This document shows, one piece after another, positions 1 through 8,349 of a stretch of 64,000 bases of DNA; position 1 is the first letter of the stretch; each line of letters begins with the position of its first letter. A program made the translations under genes and the position numbers. The stretch is from positions 1 through 64,000 of the forward strand of contig NZ_JASAOF010000011.1 in the NCBI RefSeq assembly GCF_029952525.1, given 5' to 3'. Under the pieces are notes generated by a model. It worked only from the letters and a program-made list of their open reading frames with translations, made no database searches and had not been told where the DNA came from. This DNA is from Saccharopolyspora ipomoeae (GTDB taxonomy: Bacteria; Actinomycetota; Actinomycetes; Mycobacteriales; Pseudonocardiaceae).

Positions 1-283
1 CCGTTGGTTCATCGCAGCCTCCCAGACGTATCCGATGCCCTGGCCCGCGTTGTCGACGAACATCAGTTCGCGCCGGCACCGGTTTCGAGTCGCCCGCGTT
101 TGCTCGCACAGCGGCCCAGCTGTGATGGTGGAGCTTTCCCGCTCTGACGGCACGGTCAAAAGTTCATGATTGCCAGCATGTTTCGCGATCACGCGGGCGA
201 AAGGGGAAGAAATGCCGTGGTGGTCGGGCGCGACGACGTCCACCGTGGGCCCCGGGTGGCAGGTTCGCGATGGGGGCAGGTGA
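1..283. other. Left edge, no firmly assigned gene
   Basis: A reading frame on the minus strand stays open from about position 200 to the left edge, with a possible GTG at 153 and ATG at 63. I recognise no family in it and it lacks strong third-position GC bias, so it is not called as a gene. The last part must hold the promoter and leader of the membrane-protein gene starting at 284 (GGGGCAGG at about 271-278). No DosR-type box is visible. Confidence 0.3.
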
Positions 284-892
284 ATGAGGGAGCGTTACCG
301 GTCCGCGGGCATCAGTTGGCTCGTCCACGCGCTCGGGGTGCGCCGGAACCCGGTGCGACGTCGGGTGGACCGGCTCGTGGGCGTGGCGTTGTTCGGACTG
401 CTCGTCGCGGCCCTGACCGTCGTGCCCGTGCTGGCGTTGTCCGCGGGCAAGGCCGAATACGCTGCGCAAAGACGTGAGGCGGCCGTGATGGCGAGCAGCC
501 GGCACGTGGTGGACGCCGTGGTGCTCACCGACCCCGAGTTGGTCGGCTCCGAACCCGGGGGAGGCGCGAGCATGCGCGCCGATGTGGGGTGGACCGGTCA
601 CGACGGTCTCCCGCGCGCCGAGCGCGCTGAGCTCCCCACCGGCAGCCACCTGGGCAGTCGGTTCCCGCTGTGGGTCGATGCCGCAGGCCACGTGGTGCCG
701 GCGCCGCCCGCGGAGACGACCATCCGCGTTTCCGCGGCGGGCGCTGCGGTGGGCGTGCTCGGTGTGGGGGTCCTCGGCTGCGCCGCGCTCATGAAGGCCG
801 TTCGCTCGGTCGCCGACGCGTGGGCTCGGCGCCGTTGGGAGTGGGAGTGGGCGCAGGTCGAGCCGCAATGGTCTCGCCCCGGTCGCGGATGA
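284..892 (+). CDS. Rv1733c-like two-TM membrane protein
   Basis: A 202-residue protein resembling the actinobacterial Rv1733c family, membrane proteins of the mycobacterial dormancy (DosR) regulon with no known biochemical role. An Arg-rich N-terminus (RRNPVRRRVDRLVG, about residues 20-33) leads into a first membrane segment at about 34-55. An extracytoplasmic loop of about 100 residues follows, with the second membrane segment at about 148-170 and a basic, Trp-rich C-terminal tail. This two-helix, large-loop layout and the length (Rv1733c is about 210 residues) fit the family. ATG 284 is preceded by a G-rich ribosome site. Its neighbours (Acg-like nitroreductase, universal stress protein) are also typical dormancy genes, which strengthens the call. 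Exact function unknown. Confidence 0.75.
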   Translation: MRERYRSAGISWLVHALGVRRNPVRRRVDRLVGVALFGLLVAALTVVPVLALSAGKAEYAAQRREAAVMASSRHVVDAVVLTDPELVGSEPGGGASMRADVGWTGHDGLPRAERAELPTGSHLGSRFPLWVDAAGHVVPAPPAETTIRVSAAGAAVGVLGVGVLGCAALMKAVRSVADAWARRRWEWEWAQVEPQWSRPGRG

Positions 893-986
893 CCACATCC
901 ACCCGGTGCGCGGCCGGAGTGGACGCTCCTCGACGGGTACCCGGGGAGCAGGCTGCCGAGGCAACGCGAAAGGTCGAGCGAGCCGC

Positions 987-1988
987 ATGAACGACATCGA
1001 GCACCTCGCCCCGGGCGACGACCGGCCGTGGTCGCCCGAAGAAGCCGCGAGCATCGCCCGCGCGGTCAACCGCGCGCCGTCGGTGCACAACACGCAACCG
1101 TGGTCGCTGTCGATGCACGACCGAGTGGTCGACCTGCACCAACGGGAAGACACCGCACCCTCCCAGCACGACCCCGAGGGGCGCGACCGCACGATCTCGT
1201 GCGGAGCTGCGCTGACCAACCTCGTCCTCGCGGTCCGCAAGCTGGGTTGGCGGGCGGACATCGCGTTCCGGGACGACCCCGAGCACCTGGCATCCGTGGC
1301 GGCGAGCAGGCGACTGGAGCCCGGCCCGGCCGAAATCCAGCGGTACGAGGCGATAGCGGACCGCGCCAGCCACCGCCGGCCCTTCGAGCCGCGCCCGGTC
1401 TCCGGTCCTGACGAGCGAGCGCTGCGCAGCGCGGCAGAGGAGCTCCCGCCCGTACGGGCTCGGTGGATCACCGGCGACGCCGAAGCGCTCCATCTGGCGC
1501 GCTTGCTGACCTACGCAGCCCGCGTCCAGCACGCCGACCAGACCTATCAGCGGGAACTGGCGAGCTGGATCGTTCAACAAGCCGATTCGAAGCCCAGCGG
1601 AGTCCCGGCGGAGGCGCTCGGGGAGCAGGGCCTCGGTGCGGTCGGGTTGGTCAGCGGCGCCACCCGGGCGCCGGACGAGGCTTGGCTGGCGGCACGCGTC
1701 GAGTCGGAATCCGTGCTGCTGCTGAGCACGCCCGAGGACGGCCTCCGTGCCCACCTCGATGCCGGTGCCGCCTTGGAGAACGCGTGGCTGGAGGCCACTC
1801 ACCGCGGCTTGGGCGCCTCCGTGATGACCCAGTGCCTGCAACTCGGCGAGATCCGGCGAGGACTCGCACGAGGTGGCGGCGGGCCCGACTCGGTCCAGGT
1901 GCTGATGCGCTTCGGTCACCCGGTCGCGCCCGTTCCGCGCAGCGCGCGGCGTCCGCTGGAGGAGATCTTCGACGACGACCCGCGATAG
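987..1988 (+). CDS. Acg-like nitroreductase family protein
   Basis: A 333-residue member of the Acg (Rv2032) group of nitroreductase-fold flavoproteins, in which two half-domains form one nitroreductase-like unit. The signature SVHNTQPW near residue 32 is the classic N-terminal nitroreductase motif. The C-terminal half has the helix (LENAWLEATHRGLGAS) that normally lines the flavin site. In Mycobacterium, Acg is a dormancy protein that may sequester flavin rather than reduce nitro compounds. The frame is open upstream to 906, but ATG 987, with AGCGAGCC before it, gives the normal family N-terminus. It lies 94 bases behind the Rv1733c-like gene on the same strand, so a shared stress role is likely (inference). 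Confidence 0.8.
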   Translation: MNDIEHLAPGDDRPWSPEEAASIARAVNRAPSVHNTQPWSLSMHDRVVDLHQREDTAPSQHDPEGRDRTISCGAALTNLVLAVRKLGWRADIAFRDDPEHLASVAASRRLEPGPAEIQRYEAIADRASHRRPFEPRPVSGPDERALRSAAEELPPVRARWITGDAEALHLARLLTYAARVQHADQTYQRELASWIVQQADSKPSGVPAEALGEQGLGAVGLVSGATRAPDEAWLAARVESESVLLLSTPEDGLRAHLDAGAALENAWLEATHRGLGASVMTQCLQLGEIRRGLARGGGGPDSVQVLMRFGHPVAPVPRSARRPLEEIFDDDPR

Positions 1989-2164
1989 GTCGGCACCGGC
2001 GTTGTGGCGCTCGGGTTTCGTCAGCCAGGGCCCAACGGCCCTCGACGCAGTAGCGGGTACCCCCTGACGATGGCGGAGCGGGAGCGCTCGCTGGAGGGGA
2101 AGCCCTCGGGGCGCGGTCAGATGTCGCAGGATCGTCCTGATGCGCACTGCGGAGGGGGATTGCC

Positions 2165-2428
2165 ATGATGTTCGGCGATGGCGGCATGGGCGTGTGGGGG
2201 TTCGCGTTCATGACCGCGAACACCGTGCTGTTCTGGGTGGTGATCGTTCTGGGCATCATCGCCCTGGTCCGGTACCTCTCCCGGACGGACGCGCACGGCG
2301 GGGGATCGCAGGAGCCGACCGGCAGTGCGCAGCGCTTGCTGGCCGATCGGTTCGCGCGCGGCGAGATCGACGAGGACGAATATCAACGACGCCTTCAGGT
2401 GCTGGGCGAGCGAGCGCGACGCCGGTAG
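2165..2428 (+). CDS. Small SHOCT-domain membrane protein
   Basis: An 87-residue protein. One membrane helix at about residues 18-40 (TVLFWVVIVLGIIALVRYL) is followed by a polar linker. A C-terminal SHOCT motif (LLADRFARGEIDEDEYQRRL) spans about residues 60-80. SHOCT is a short helical oligomerisation motif found on membrane anchors in many actinobacteria. The N-terminus is Gly/Met-rich (MMFGDGGMGVWGF). The ATG is preceded by GGAGGGG, a strong ribosome site. The cellular role is unknown; such genes often sit in stress clusters, as here between a nitroreductase and a flavodoxin. Confidence 0.8.
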   Translation: MMFGDGGMGVWGFAFMTANTVLFWVVIVLGIIALVRYLSRTDAHGGGSQEPTGSAQRLLADRFARGEIDEDEYQRRLQVLGERARRR

Positions 2429-2587
2429 TACCGGCGAGGCGCGAGGTCTTCGATCCGTTCGAACGACGTCCCGCGCTTTCCGATCTCGGTGGTGGTTTTC
2501 GACGGCGCTCGTGGTGACGACGTGCGGATCGTCTGCTCGACGTCGCACACTCGGCGGTGCCCTTCCGCGCTGATTGAGGGGACGACC

Positions 2588-3091
2588 ATGGGCAAGCGAG
2601 CACTCGTCGCGTACGGCTCCAGGTCCGGTGCCACCGGGGAGATCGCGGCGGAGATCGGGGCTGTCCTGTCGCGCTCCGGCTTCGACGTGAACGTGCGCCG
2701 GGCTCGGAACGTCCGCGGTGTCGAGGACTACGACCTCGTCGTCCTGGGCAGTGCCGTCTACATGGGACGGTGGTTGCGCGAAGCGCGTCGGCTGCTGAAC
2801 CGCCCAGAACTTGTCGGGCGCGACGTCTGGTTGTTCAGCAGTGGACCGGTCGGTGAGCAGGCGCAGAACGGGGAGAGCGAGAAGTGGACCAAGCCGGAGC
2901 GCATCACCCGACGCGGCGAGCACATCGGCGCGCACGAGCACGTGGTGTTCGGCGGCTCGGTTTCCGAGCAGGGCGGCGGATTCCTCCGCCGGAACATGGC
3001 GAAGTCGATCGATCCGGCGTTCAGGGACCTGCGGGACTGGGATGAGATCGCGGCCTGGGCCCTCAAGATCGCTACCGCGCACGCGGACTGA
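2588..3091 (+). CDS. Flavodoxin domain protein
   Basis: A 167-residue flavodoxin-fold protein that should bind FMN and carry electrons or reduce a small substrate in the cytoplasm. The N-terminal strand and phosphate loop ALVAYGSRSGATGEIAAEI (about residues 4-22) match the FMN-phosphate loop of flavodoxins. DYDLVVLGSAVYMGRW (about 47-62) is the loop that packs on the isoalloxazine ring. The group resembles the HemG-like/Flavodoxin_5 proteins of actinobacteria. ATG 2588 is preceded by GAGGGGACG; the frame is open upstream but only this start gives the flavodoxin N-terminus. It belongs to the dormancy-like block and could feed electrons to the nitroreductase-like flavoprotein (inference only). 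Confidence 0.8.
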   Translation: MGKRALVAYGSRSGATGEIAAEIGAVLSRSGFDVNVRRARNVRGVEDYDLVVLGSAVYMGRWLREARRLLNRPELVGRDVWLFSSGPVGEQAQNGESEKWTKPERITRRGEHIGAHEHVVFGGSVSEQGGGFLRRNMAKSIDPAFRDLRDWDEIAAWALKIATAHAD

Positions 3092-3231
3092 CCCGAGTCG
3101 GGTCGCGGTGGCCCGCCCTGCCGCCGCGCGGACGTTCCCGACCGGAGCGGCCGCGTTCACCCGCATCCGGTTGCGGAGTCGGCACGCCGCCGTACGGTCG
3201 GCGTGGACGCCGTGAGGAGCGAGGTGGCGGT

Positions 3232-4089
3232 ATGCGGGAGGTCGTGGGGATCGACGGCTCGGAGCCCGCGCTGGAGGCCGCCCGCTGGGCAGCGGTGGAC
3301 GCCCGCGTGCACCGCCGCCCGCTGCGGTTGGTGTGCGCGGTTCCTCGGGCTCCGCAGCTCGCCGAAGCGGGCTCGGGGGCGATCGTGGCCGAACGGCCGG
3401 GTTGGCTGGCGCGCGCGGTGACCGCCGCGCGCGCCGCTGCCGACGGTGTGGAGATCGAGCAGGAGCTGCGCCACGGTTCGCCCGGTGAGGTGCTGCTCGA
3501 GGAATCCCAGCGGTCGCAGCGGCTCGTCGTGGGCGCGCGAGGTCTCAACGAGTTCACCGGGGTGCGGCTCGTGCTGGGCTCCACGGCGGAACTGGTGGCC
3601 ATGCGGTCGCGATGCCCGGTCGTGGTCGTCCCCGAAGCGGCCGGTCACGAGCGCCCGCGCACGGGGCCGATCATCGTGGGCGTCGACGGGTCGAAGGTGG
3701 GCGAACCCGCGCTCGCGGCGGCTTACGAGGAGGCATCGGTGCGGGCGGCGCCGCTGGTCGCCGTGCACGTGTGGAGCGATGTGGCCACCGACGGGTGGTT
3801 CGCAGCAGGAAGCGCTGACTGGGACCTGATCAGGGACGACCAGGAGCGAGTGCTCGCAGAGCGGCTCGCGGGATGGCAGGAGAAGTACCCCGACGTCGCG
3901 GTGGAACGCGTCGTCGCCCGCGATCGACCGGTCCGCTTCCTGGTCGAGCACGGTGCGCAGGCGCAGTTGCTCGTGGTGGGCAGCCGCGGACGCGGCGGCA
4001 TCACCGGAATGCTGATCGGGTCCACCAGCCGTGCGCTCCTGCACTGCGCCCCGTGCCCCGTCCTGGTGGTGCGCGCTGATGAGCCGTGA
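3232..4089 (+). CDS. Tandem-domain universal stress protein
   Basis: A 285-residue protein with two UspA domains (about 1-135 and 143-283), the architecture of the DosR-controlled mycobacterial universal stress proteins. Both domains start with the strand VGIDGSE / VGVDGSK. The second domain has the canonical ATP-binding loop GSRGRGGITGMLIGST (G-x2-G-x9-G-S). The first has GARGLNEFTGVRLVLGST with two extra residues in the spacer, so ATP binding there is less certain. The ATG at 3232 has GAGGTGGCG upstream. Likely an ATP-sensing stress or dormancy regulator acting in the cytoplasm. A GC hairpin follows the gene. Confidence 0.9.
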   Translation: MREVVGIDGSEPALEAARWAAVDARVHRRPLRLVCAVPRAPQLAEAGSGAIVAERPGWLARAVTAARAAADGVEIEQELRHGSPGEVLLEESQRSQRLVVGARGLNEFTGVRLVLGSTAELVAMRSRCPVVVVPEAAGHERPRTGPIIVGVDGSKVGEPALAAAYEEASVRAAPLVAVHVWSDVATDGWFAAGSADWDLIRDDQERVLAERLAGWQEKYPDVAVERVVARDRPVRFLVEHGAQAQLLVVGSRGRGGITGMLIGSTSRALLHCAPCPVLVVRADEP

Positions 4090-4105
4090 GCGCACGGCGA
4101 GGGGT

Positions 4106-4126
4106 GCGGGGCGGTGCTCGCCCCGC
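4106..4126 (+). terminator. GC-rich hairpin after the usp gene
   Basis: A perfect 8-bp stem (GCGGGGCG at 4106-4113 with CGCCCCGC at 4119-4126) and a 5-base loop, 17 bases past the usp stop codon. There is no T-tract, which is usual for actinomycete hairpins. It probably separates or attenuates transcription into the downstream magnesium-channel gene. Confidence 0.45.
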
Positions 4127-4194
4127 TGCGGCCGGTCATGGTGAAGTGCTGCGACGTCGGCTTCATGCTGTGCTGGTCGCACCGGGGGTGAGCG

Positions 4195-5187
4195 ATGGCC
4201 GACCTGGAACCCGAGGCACCGACCGCGGGCCGGGACTCGTTGGGAATCGCGGTGCAGCACGCGTCGAGCAAGGTGCCGATCGCCGCTCCCGGCGACTCCG
4301 TCGACGAGGTGTTCGCGGGCTTGCGCGTGCGGGAGTTCGACAGCGCGGCCGTCGTAGCCGTCTGCGATGCCGGTCGGTTGCTGGGTCTGCTGACCGTGGA
4401 GCGGCTGCTGGCGGCCCCGGAGGGCTCGCACGTCGCCGAGGTGATGGATGAGCGTCCGCCGGTGGTGGCTCCGGGAACGGATCAAGAGCGGGTGGCGTGG
4501 GAGGCGGTGCGCCACGGCGAGCCGGGCCTGGCGGTCGTCGGTCCGGGCGGACGGTTCGTCGGGGTGATCCCCCCGCACCGGTTGCTGTCGGTCCTGCTGG
4601 ACGAGCACGAGCAGGACATGGCGCGGCTCGGTGGGTTCCTGGCTTCGTCGGAGTCGGCGCGCAGCGCCTCCACCGAGGGCGTGGGGCATCGGCTGTGGCA
4701 CCGGTTGCCCTGGCTGCTGCTCGGGTTGGCCGGTGCGTTGTTCGCCGCGCTGATCGTGAGCGCCTTCGAGCGCCAGATGGAGCGCCAGGTGCTGATCGCG
4801 TTCTTCGTCCCCGGAGTGGTCTACCTGGCCGACGCCATCGGGACCCAGACGGAGGCGCTGATCATCCGCGGCCTGTCCGTCGGTGTGAGCATCGCTCGGG
4901 TGGCGCTCCGCGAGTTCATCACGGGTGTCCTGCTCGGTTTGCTGCTGGCGGTCTTGGCGTTTCCACTGGTGGCGGTGATCTGGGGCAACTCCGACGTGGC
5001 GCTGGCGGTGTCGGTGGCCTTGTTGGCCGCGGCGTCGGTCTCCACGCTCGTCGCGATGGTGCTGCCGTGGCTGTTCCACCGGCTGCACGAGGATCCCGCG
5101 TTCGGCTCGGGGCCGCTGGCCACCGTGGTGCAGGACCTGCTGTCGGTGAGCATCTACTTCGGGGTGGCGACCGCGCTCGCCACCTGA
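4195..5187 (+). CDS. Short CBS-MgtE type magnesium transporter
   Basis: A 330-residue integral membrane protein. Residues about 20-145 form a CBS-domain pair (VAVCDAGRLLGLLTVERLL and VVGPGGRFVGVIPPHRLL), the magnesium-sensing module of MgtE. From about 165 to the end come five hydrophobic segments of the MgtE pore domain, including FFVPGVVYLADAIGTQTEALIIRGL, which carries the conserved pore-region acidic residue and the GxQ(T/S) signature. Full MgtE is about 450 residues; the N-terminal superhelical N domain is missing, so this is the short form. ATG 4195 is preceded by GGGGGTGAGCG. Probably imports Mg2+ (or Co2+). The missing N domain suggests different gating. Confidence 0.8.
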   Translation: MADLEPEAPTAGRDSLGIAVQHASSKVPIAAPGDSVDEVFAGLRVREFDSAAVVAVCDAGRLLGLLTVERLLAAPEGSHVAEVMDERPPVVAPGTDQERVAWEAVRHGEPGLAVVGPGGRFVGVIPPHRLLSVLLDEHEQDMARLGGFLASSESARSASTEGVGHRLWHRLPWLLLGLAGALFAALIVSAFERQMERQVLIAFFVPGVVYLADAIGTQTEALIIRGLSVGVSIARVALREFITGVLLGLLLAVLAFPLVAVIWGNSDVALAVSVALLAAASVSTLVAMVLPWLFHRLHEDPAFGSGPLATVVQDLLSVSIYFGVATALAT

Positions 5188-5250
5188 AGGAGGCTCGCAT
5201 CATCACGGCGAACCTCCCGGCTCGTTGGCCATGAACGTTGAGCTGGTAAA

Positions 5251-5263
5251 GTGGTCATACCAC
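5251..5263 (+). promoter_or_regulatory. Candidate GntR/FadR-type operator, site 1
   Basis: GTGGTCATACCAC is a perfect palindrome with 5-bp arms GTGGT/ACCAC, of the TGGT-N-ACCA type bound by FadR-subfamily GntR regulators. It lies 27 bases upstream of the regulator's ATG at 5290, which suggests autoregulation. A near copy (11 of 13 bases) is at 12484-12496 in the divergent promoter of the sugar genes. Confidence 0.6.
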
Positions 5264-5289
5264 TACGTCTTCAGGGCGGGGAGCTGCAC

Positions 5290-6054
5290 ATGAGCGTCGC
5301 GGACGACCCCTGGGTGCCGTTGCGTCAGGGATCGGTGTCCGATCTGATCGCGGAACGGATCCTCCAGGCGATCAAGTCCCAGGAGCTGAAGCCAGGGGAT
5401 CGGTTGCCCTCGGAACGCGAGCTCGCGAGTCGCCTCGGTACGAGCCGGCCATCGCTGCGGGAGGCGCTGCGGTCCTTGCGGCAGAGCGGGCACGTCGACA
5501 TCAAGCACGGCAGCGGCGTGTTCGTCGCGGATCCCAGCGAGTCCCACGCGCTGCGCGACGCGAAGTTCGCAGAGGAACTCACCCTCACCGAGTTGTTCGA
5601 CATGCGCGAGGTGCTCGAAGTTCCCGCCACGGCGTGGGCCGCGCGCAACCAGGACCGCGAGCTGCTGGCGAAGGTGACGGAGGCGTTCCACGCCCTCGAC
5701 CGCTGCGCCCGCGCAGCCGAGATCGACTGGGCCGAGCTCCGCGGGCTCGACTCCGCCTTCCACCTCCGGATCGTCGAGGCCGCGGGGAACCGCTTCCTGA
5801 CCCGCACCGAGACGGTCCTGCAAGACATCCTCGCGCGCGGGATGCAGTCCACGTTGCGGTTGCCGGGCCGGCTGGAGAGGTCCCGCCGCGATCACGCGCG
5901 CATCCACGAAGCCGTGATCGCGGGTGATCCCGTCGCGGCTCGACGTGCGGCCAAAGCGCACATCGACGGGGCCCGCCGCGCCGCGCTCAAGCACCTGCGC
6001 GACGGGCTCCCGGCGGAGGAGGTGTCAGGGCAAGCGCACCGAGGGGGCGGGTGA
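5290..6054 (+). CDS. FadR-subfamily GntR transcription regulator
   Basis: A 254-residue regulator. The N-terminal winged helix-turn-helix (about residues 12-75) carries the GntR signature PGDRLPSERELASRLGTSRP and the wing HVDIKHGSGVFV. The C-terminal all-helical FCD domain (about 95-235) has the metal/ligand-binding pattern: Asp in the first helix (DMREVLE), then HLRIVEAAGN and HARIHEAVIAGD, giving the D-x3-R and His set typical of FCD. I chose ATG 5290, not the GTG at 5251, because the earlier start would place the palindromic operator inside the gene. FCD regulators usually sense organic or sugar acids. It converges on the lactonase gene with a 30-base overlap. It probably controls the whole sugar-oxidation cluster, since its operator recurs at 12484. 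Confidence 0.85.
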   Translation: MSVADDPWVPLRQGSVSDLIAERILQAIKSQELKPGDRLPSERELASRLGTSRPSLREALRSLRQSGHVDIKHGSGVFVADPSESHALRDAKFAEELTLTELFDMREVLEVPATAWAARNQDRELLAKVTEAFHALDRCARAAEIDWAELRGLDSAFHLRIVEAAGNRFLTRTETVLQDILARGMQSTLRLPGRLERSRRDHARIHEAVIAGDPVAARRAAKAHIDGARRAALKHLRDGLPAEEVSGQAHRGGG

Positions 6055-6894
6055 GCCCCGGACGCCGGGATCGAGCCGCAGCAGCCGACCCGCCAGCGGC
6101 TGCTGCTCGCGTTCGGCCGCCGACAACGGGTCCAGAGCGCTCGTCACGAACAGATCGCCCAGGTCGGCGCCACCGAACGCGACGCTGGTCGGGTGCGAAA
6201 CCGGCAGCGGCACAACGCGATCGAGCTGCCCGTCAGGTGCGTACCGGCGGAGCTCGCCGCCCCTGATCATGGCCACCCAGACGCCGCCCTGGGCGTCGAC
6301 GGTCAACCCGTCCGGTCTGCCGGGGGAGTCCGAGACGTCGGCGAAGGTTCGACGAGCACGAGGGAGGCCCGCCTCGGTGTCGTAGTCGAAGACGTCCACG
6401 CGCAGCGTCGGCGTATCGGCGTAGTAGAGCAGCCGACCGTCCGGGCTCCAGCCCAGACCGTTGGACACGGTCACCCCGGTGACCACCGGAACCAGCCGGT
6501 CGTCGAGGCGGTAGAGGGACGCGGTGCCCGGATCCTTGTCGGCGTGCAGCGTGCCGATCAGCAGCCTGCCCCGGGGGTCGGGGCCGCCGTCGTTCAACCG
6601 CATCCTGGGATGTCGCGGCACCCCCGCGATCTCCCCGACGATCTCCGTGCCGACGACTTCCAGCAGCGCGTTGTCCCGCGCTGCGACGACGGTCCCGCGC
6701 GTGGTCGGGAACGCCGCGGCGACCTCTCCGCCCAGCACGCACCGCTCGGTGGCGCCGTCGGGGGACGAGGTCCGGTGCACCGCACCGCCCGTGATGTCCA
6801 CCCACAGCAGGGTTTCGGTGCTCGCGTCCCAGAACGCTCCTTCGCCGAAGCGCGCGCGGACGTCGCCGACCGGCTCGACGGCGACCGAGCTCAT
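6025..6894 (-). CDS. SMP-30/gluconolactonase family lactonase
   Basis: A 289-residue six-bladed beta-propeller lactonase that should hydrolyse a sugar 1,5- or 1,4-lactone to the open acid in the cytoplasm. The divalent-metal ligands of the family are visible: Glu in FGEGAFWD near residue 18, Asn in TVSNGLGWSPDG near 147 and Asp in SPGRPDGLTVD near 195. RLNDGGPDPRGRLLIGT supplies the conserved Asn-Asp-Gly loop. ATG 6894 overlaps the aldolase stop by 4 bases (ATGA), so the two are translationally coupled. It is the last gene of the - strand sugar operon. In the sulfo-ED reading it opens 6-deoxy-6-sulfogluconolactone; xylono- or galactonolactone are alternatives. Confidence 0.88.
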   Translation of the reverse strand: MSSVAVEPVGDVRARFGEGAFWDASTETLLWVDITGGAVHRTSSPDGATERCVLGGEVAAAFPTTRGTVVAARDNALLEVVGTEIVGEIAGVPRHPRMRLNDGGPDPRGRLLIGTLHADKDPGTASLYRLDDRLVPVVTGVTVSNGLGWSPDGRLLYYADTPTLRVDVFDYDTEAGLPRARRTFADVSDSPGRPDGLTVDAQGGVWVAMIRGGELRRYAPDGQLDRVVPLPVSHPTSVAFGGADLGDLFVTSALDPLSAAEREQQPLAGRLLRLDPGVRGSPAPSVRLP

Positions 6895-7514
6895 GCGGTC
6901 CCTCCCGCGGCGTGCAGGAACTCGGCGGTGCGGTCCCGCAACTCCGCCGGGTCGAAGCCGCCGTCGGGCCGCGCGCCCAGCAGGTGGTGGCCAACAGCGA
7001 CGCACTTCGCCCCCGCCGCCACGACCTCGGCGGCCAGCGTCGGCGTCACGCCTCCGCTGGCCATCACCTCCAGGTCCGGCATCGGGCCGCGCAGCTGACG
7101 GAGGTAGTCGGCACCGACCGCGTTGATGGGGAACACCTTGACCACGTCCGCGCCCGCGTTCCGCGCCGTCATGATCTCGGTCGGGGTGAGCGCCCCCGGC
7201 ACCGAGAGCAGCCCTTCGCTGATCGTGCGGTCGACGACCTCGGCGTCGAAGTGCGGTGACACCGCGAAACGCGCCCCGGCCGCGGCCGAAGCCGCGACCT
7301 GCTCGGGAGTGCTCACCGTGCCGACTCCGATCAGCGCATCCTCCGGGAGCTCCCGGCACAGCAGTTCGATCGTCTCCATCGGACGGTCACCGGTCATGGT
7401 GACCTCGAACGAGCGCAACCCGGCTTCGTGCAGCGCCGCGCTCAGCCGGAGCGCCTGCCGCGGAGCCAGGCTGCGGTAGACCACGGTGAGCGGGCTGAGT
7501 TCGATGTCGGTCAT
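6891..7514 (-). CDS. KDPG/KDPGal-type 2-keto-3-deoxy-acid aldolase
   Basis: A 207-residue class I aldolase of the Eda/DgoA family that cleaves a 2-keto-3-deoxy-sugar acid into pyruvate and an aldehyde through a Lys Schiff base. The Schiff-base lysine is K126 in VVKVFPINAVG, the general acid/base glutamate is E37 in RSFEVTM, and GVGTVSTPEQV and ASGGVTP are the family's pyruvate/phosphate-end loops. The length matches Eda (about 210). It overlaps the upstream SDR and the downstream lactonase by 4 bases each. In a sulfo-ED pathway the substrate would be KDSG, giving pyruvate and sulfolactaldehyde. In a Dahms-type route it would be a pentonate-derived keto acid. The sequence alone does not decide. 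Confidence 0.88.
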   Translation of the reverse strand: MTDIELSPLTVVYRSLAPRQALRLSAALHEAGLRSFEVTMTGDRPMETIELLCRELPEDALIGVGTVSTPEQVAASAAAGARFAVSPHFDAEVVDRTISEGLLSVPGALTPTEIMTARNAGADVVKVFPINAVGADYLRQLRGPMPDLEVMASGGVTPTLAAEVVAAGAKCVAVGHHLLGARPDGGFDPAELRDRTAEFLHAAGGTA

Positions 7515-8320
7515 CGGTTCCTCCCCGCGGTGACGTCGAGATCACCCGTCGGATCGTGACGGCGGCTGAGGTGCCGGCCACCGTCGACGGGGATGATCGT
7601 GCCGGTGATGAACGACGATGCGTCCGAGGCGAGGAAGGCCACCGCGTCGGCGACCTCGTCGGGGGTGCCTGCGCGGCCCAGCAGCGTGGGCGGGGCGCCG
7701 TCGTCACCCCAGCTCTTGCCGTCCAAGGTGGCCAAAGTGGACGGTGTGTTGACGACCCCCGGCGCCACCGCGTTGACCCGCACGTCCCACGGGGCCAGTT
7801 CCACGGCCAGCGCCTTCGTCGCCGCGCGCACCCCGCCCTTGCTGGCGACGTAGGGACCGTAGCCGGGCAGCGGCATGGACTCCTGGAGGCTGCAGAAGTT
7901 CACGATCGAGCCACCGGCCCTGCCCGCCGCGTGCAGTCCTCGCGCGACGGCGGTGCTCAGCACGCCCGTGGCGGTGACGTTCACCGCGAGCACGCGGGTC
8001 CAGTCGGAGAGGGACGCGTCGAGGAAACCTCCCTTCGGGGAGTAGGCCGCCGCGCAGTTGACCAGCACGTCGAAACCGGGTGCCGCCTCGGCGCGTTCGG
8101 CCAGCGCTTCGAGCTGGGTCGCGTCGGCGAGGTCGCAGGTGACCCCTTCCAGCCGTGCGGCGACCGGGTCTCCGGACCCGTCGGCGAGGTCCGCCACGGC
8201 CACGTCGCGGTCGACGCCGAGGACCGTCGCGCCGCGACGGGCCAGGTCGCGCGCCACGACCCGGCCGATCCCGGTCGCTGCCCCGGTCACGAGCGCTCGG
8301 CGTCCGCTGAGGTCGTTCAT
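7511..8320 (-). CDS. SDR sugar dehydrogenase
   Basis: A 269-residue classical short-chain dehydrogenase. The nucleotide-binding motif TGAATGIG is near residue 10, the NAG-equivalent is NCAA, and the catalytic set is Ser in NFCSLQES and Tyr/Lys in YVASK. DRDV after the second strand has an acidic residue that favours NAD over NADP. The C-terminal PVDGG motif is present. By context it should oxidise the sugar C1 hemiacetal to the lactone, acting before the SMP-30 lactonase. In P. putida SQ1 the sulfoquinovose dehydrogenase is also an SDR. It overlaps the aldolase start by 4 bases and lies 29 bases after the dehydratase. Confidence 0.85.
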   Translation of the reverse strand: MNDLSGRRALVTGAATGIGRVVARDLARRGATVLGVDRDVAVADLADGSGDPVAARLEGVTCDLADATQLEALAERAEAAPGFDVLVNCAAAYSPKGGFLDASLSDWTRVLAVNVTATGVLSTAVARGLHAAGRAGGSIVNFCSLQESMPLPGYGPYVASKGGVRAATKALAVELAPWDVRVNAVAPGVVNTPSTLATLDGKSWGDDGAPPTLLGRAGTPDEVADAVAFLASDASSFITGTIIPVDGGRHLSRRHDPTGDLDVTAGRNR

Positions 8321-8349
8321 GCCTTCGTCTCCAGTTCTCGTCGTCGCTG

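Noticed and set aside
1-153. Possible minus-strand gene entering from the left edge
   Set aside because: Open frame, but too short to judge, no recognised motif and weak codon bias.
160-283. Search for a DosR box before the Rv1733c-like gene
   Set aside because: No GGGACT-N-AGTCCC-like palindrome found by eye here or before the other dormancy-like genes.
4090-4194. Magnesium riboswitch (M-box) before the mgtE-like gene
   Set aside because: Only 105 bases, mostly a simple GC hairpin; no room for the M-box core.
3157-5088. A 643-codon open frame on the minus strand under usp and mgtE
   Set aside because: Antisense shadow of two well-supported genes in GC-rich DNA; its translation is low-complexity Arg/His/Gln-rich with no family features.
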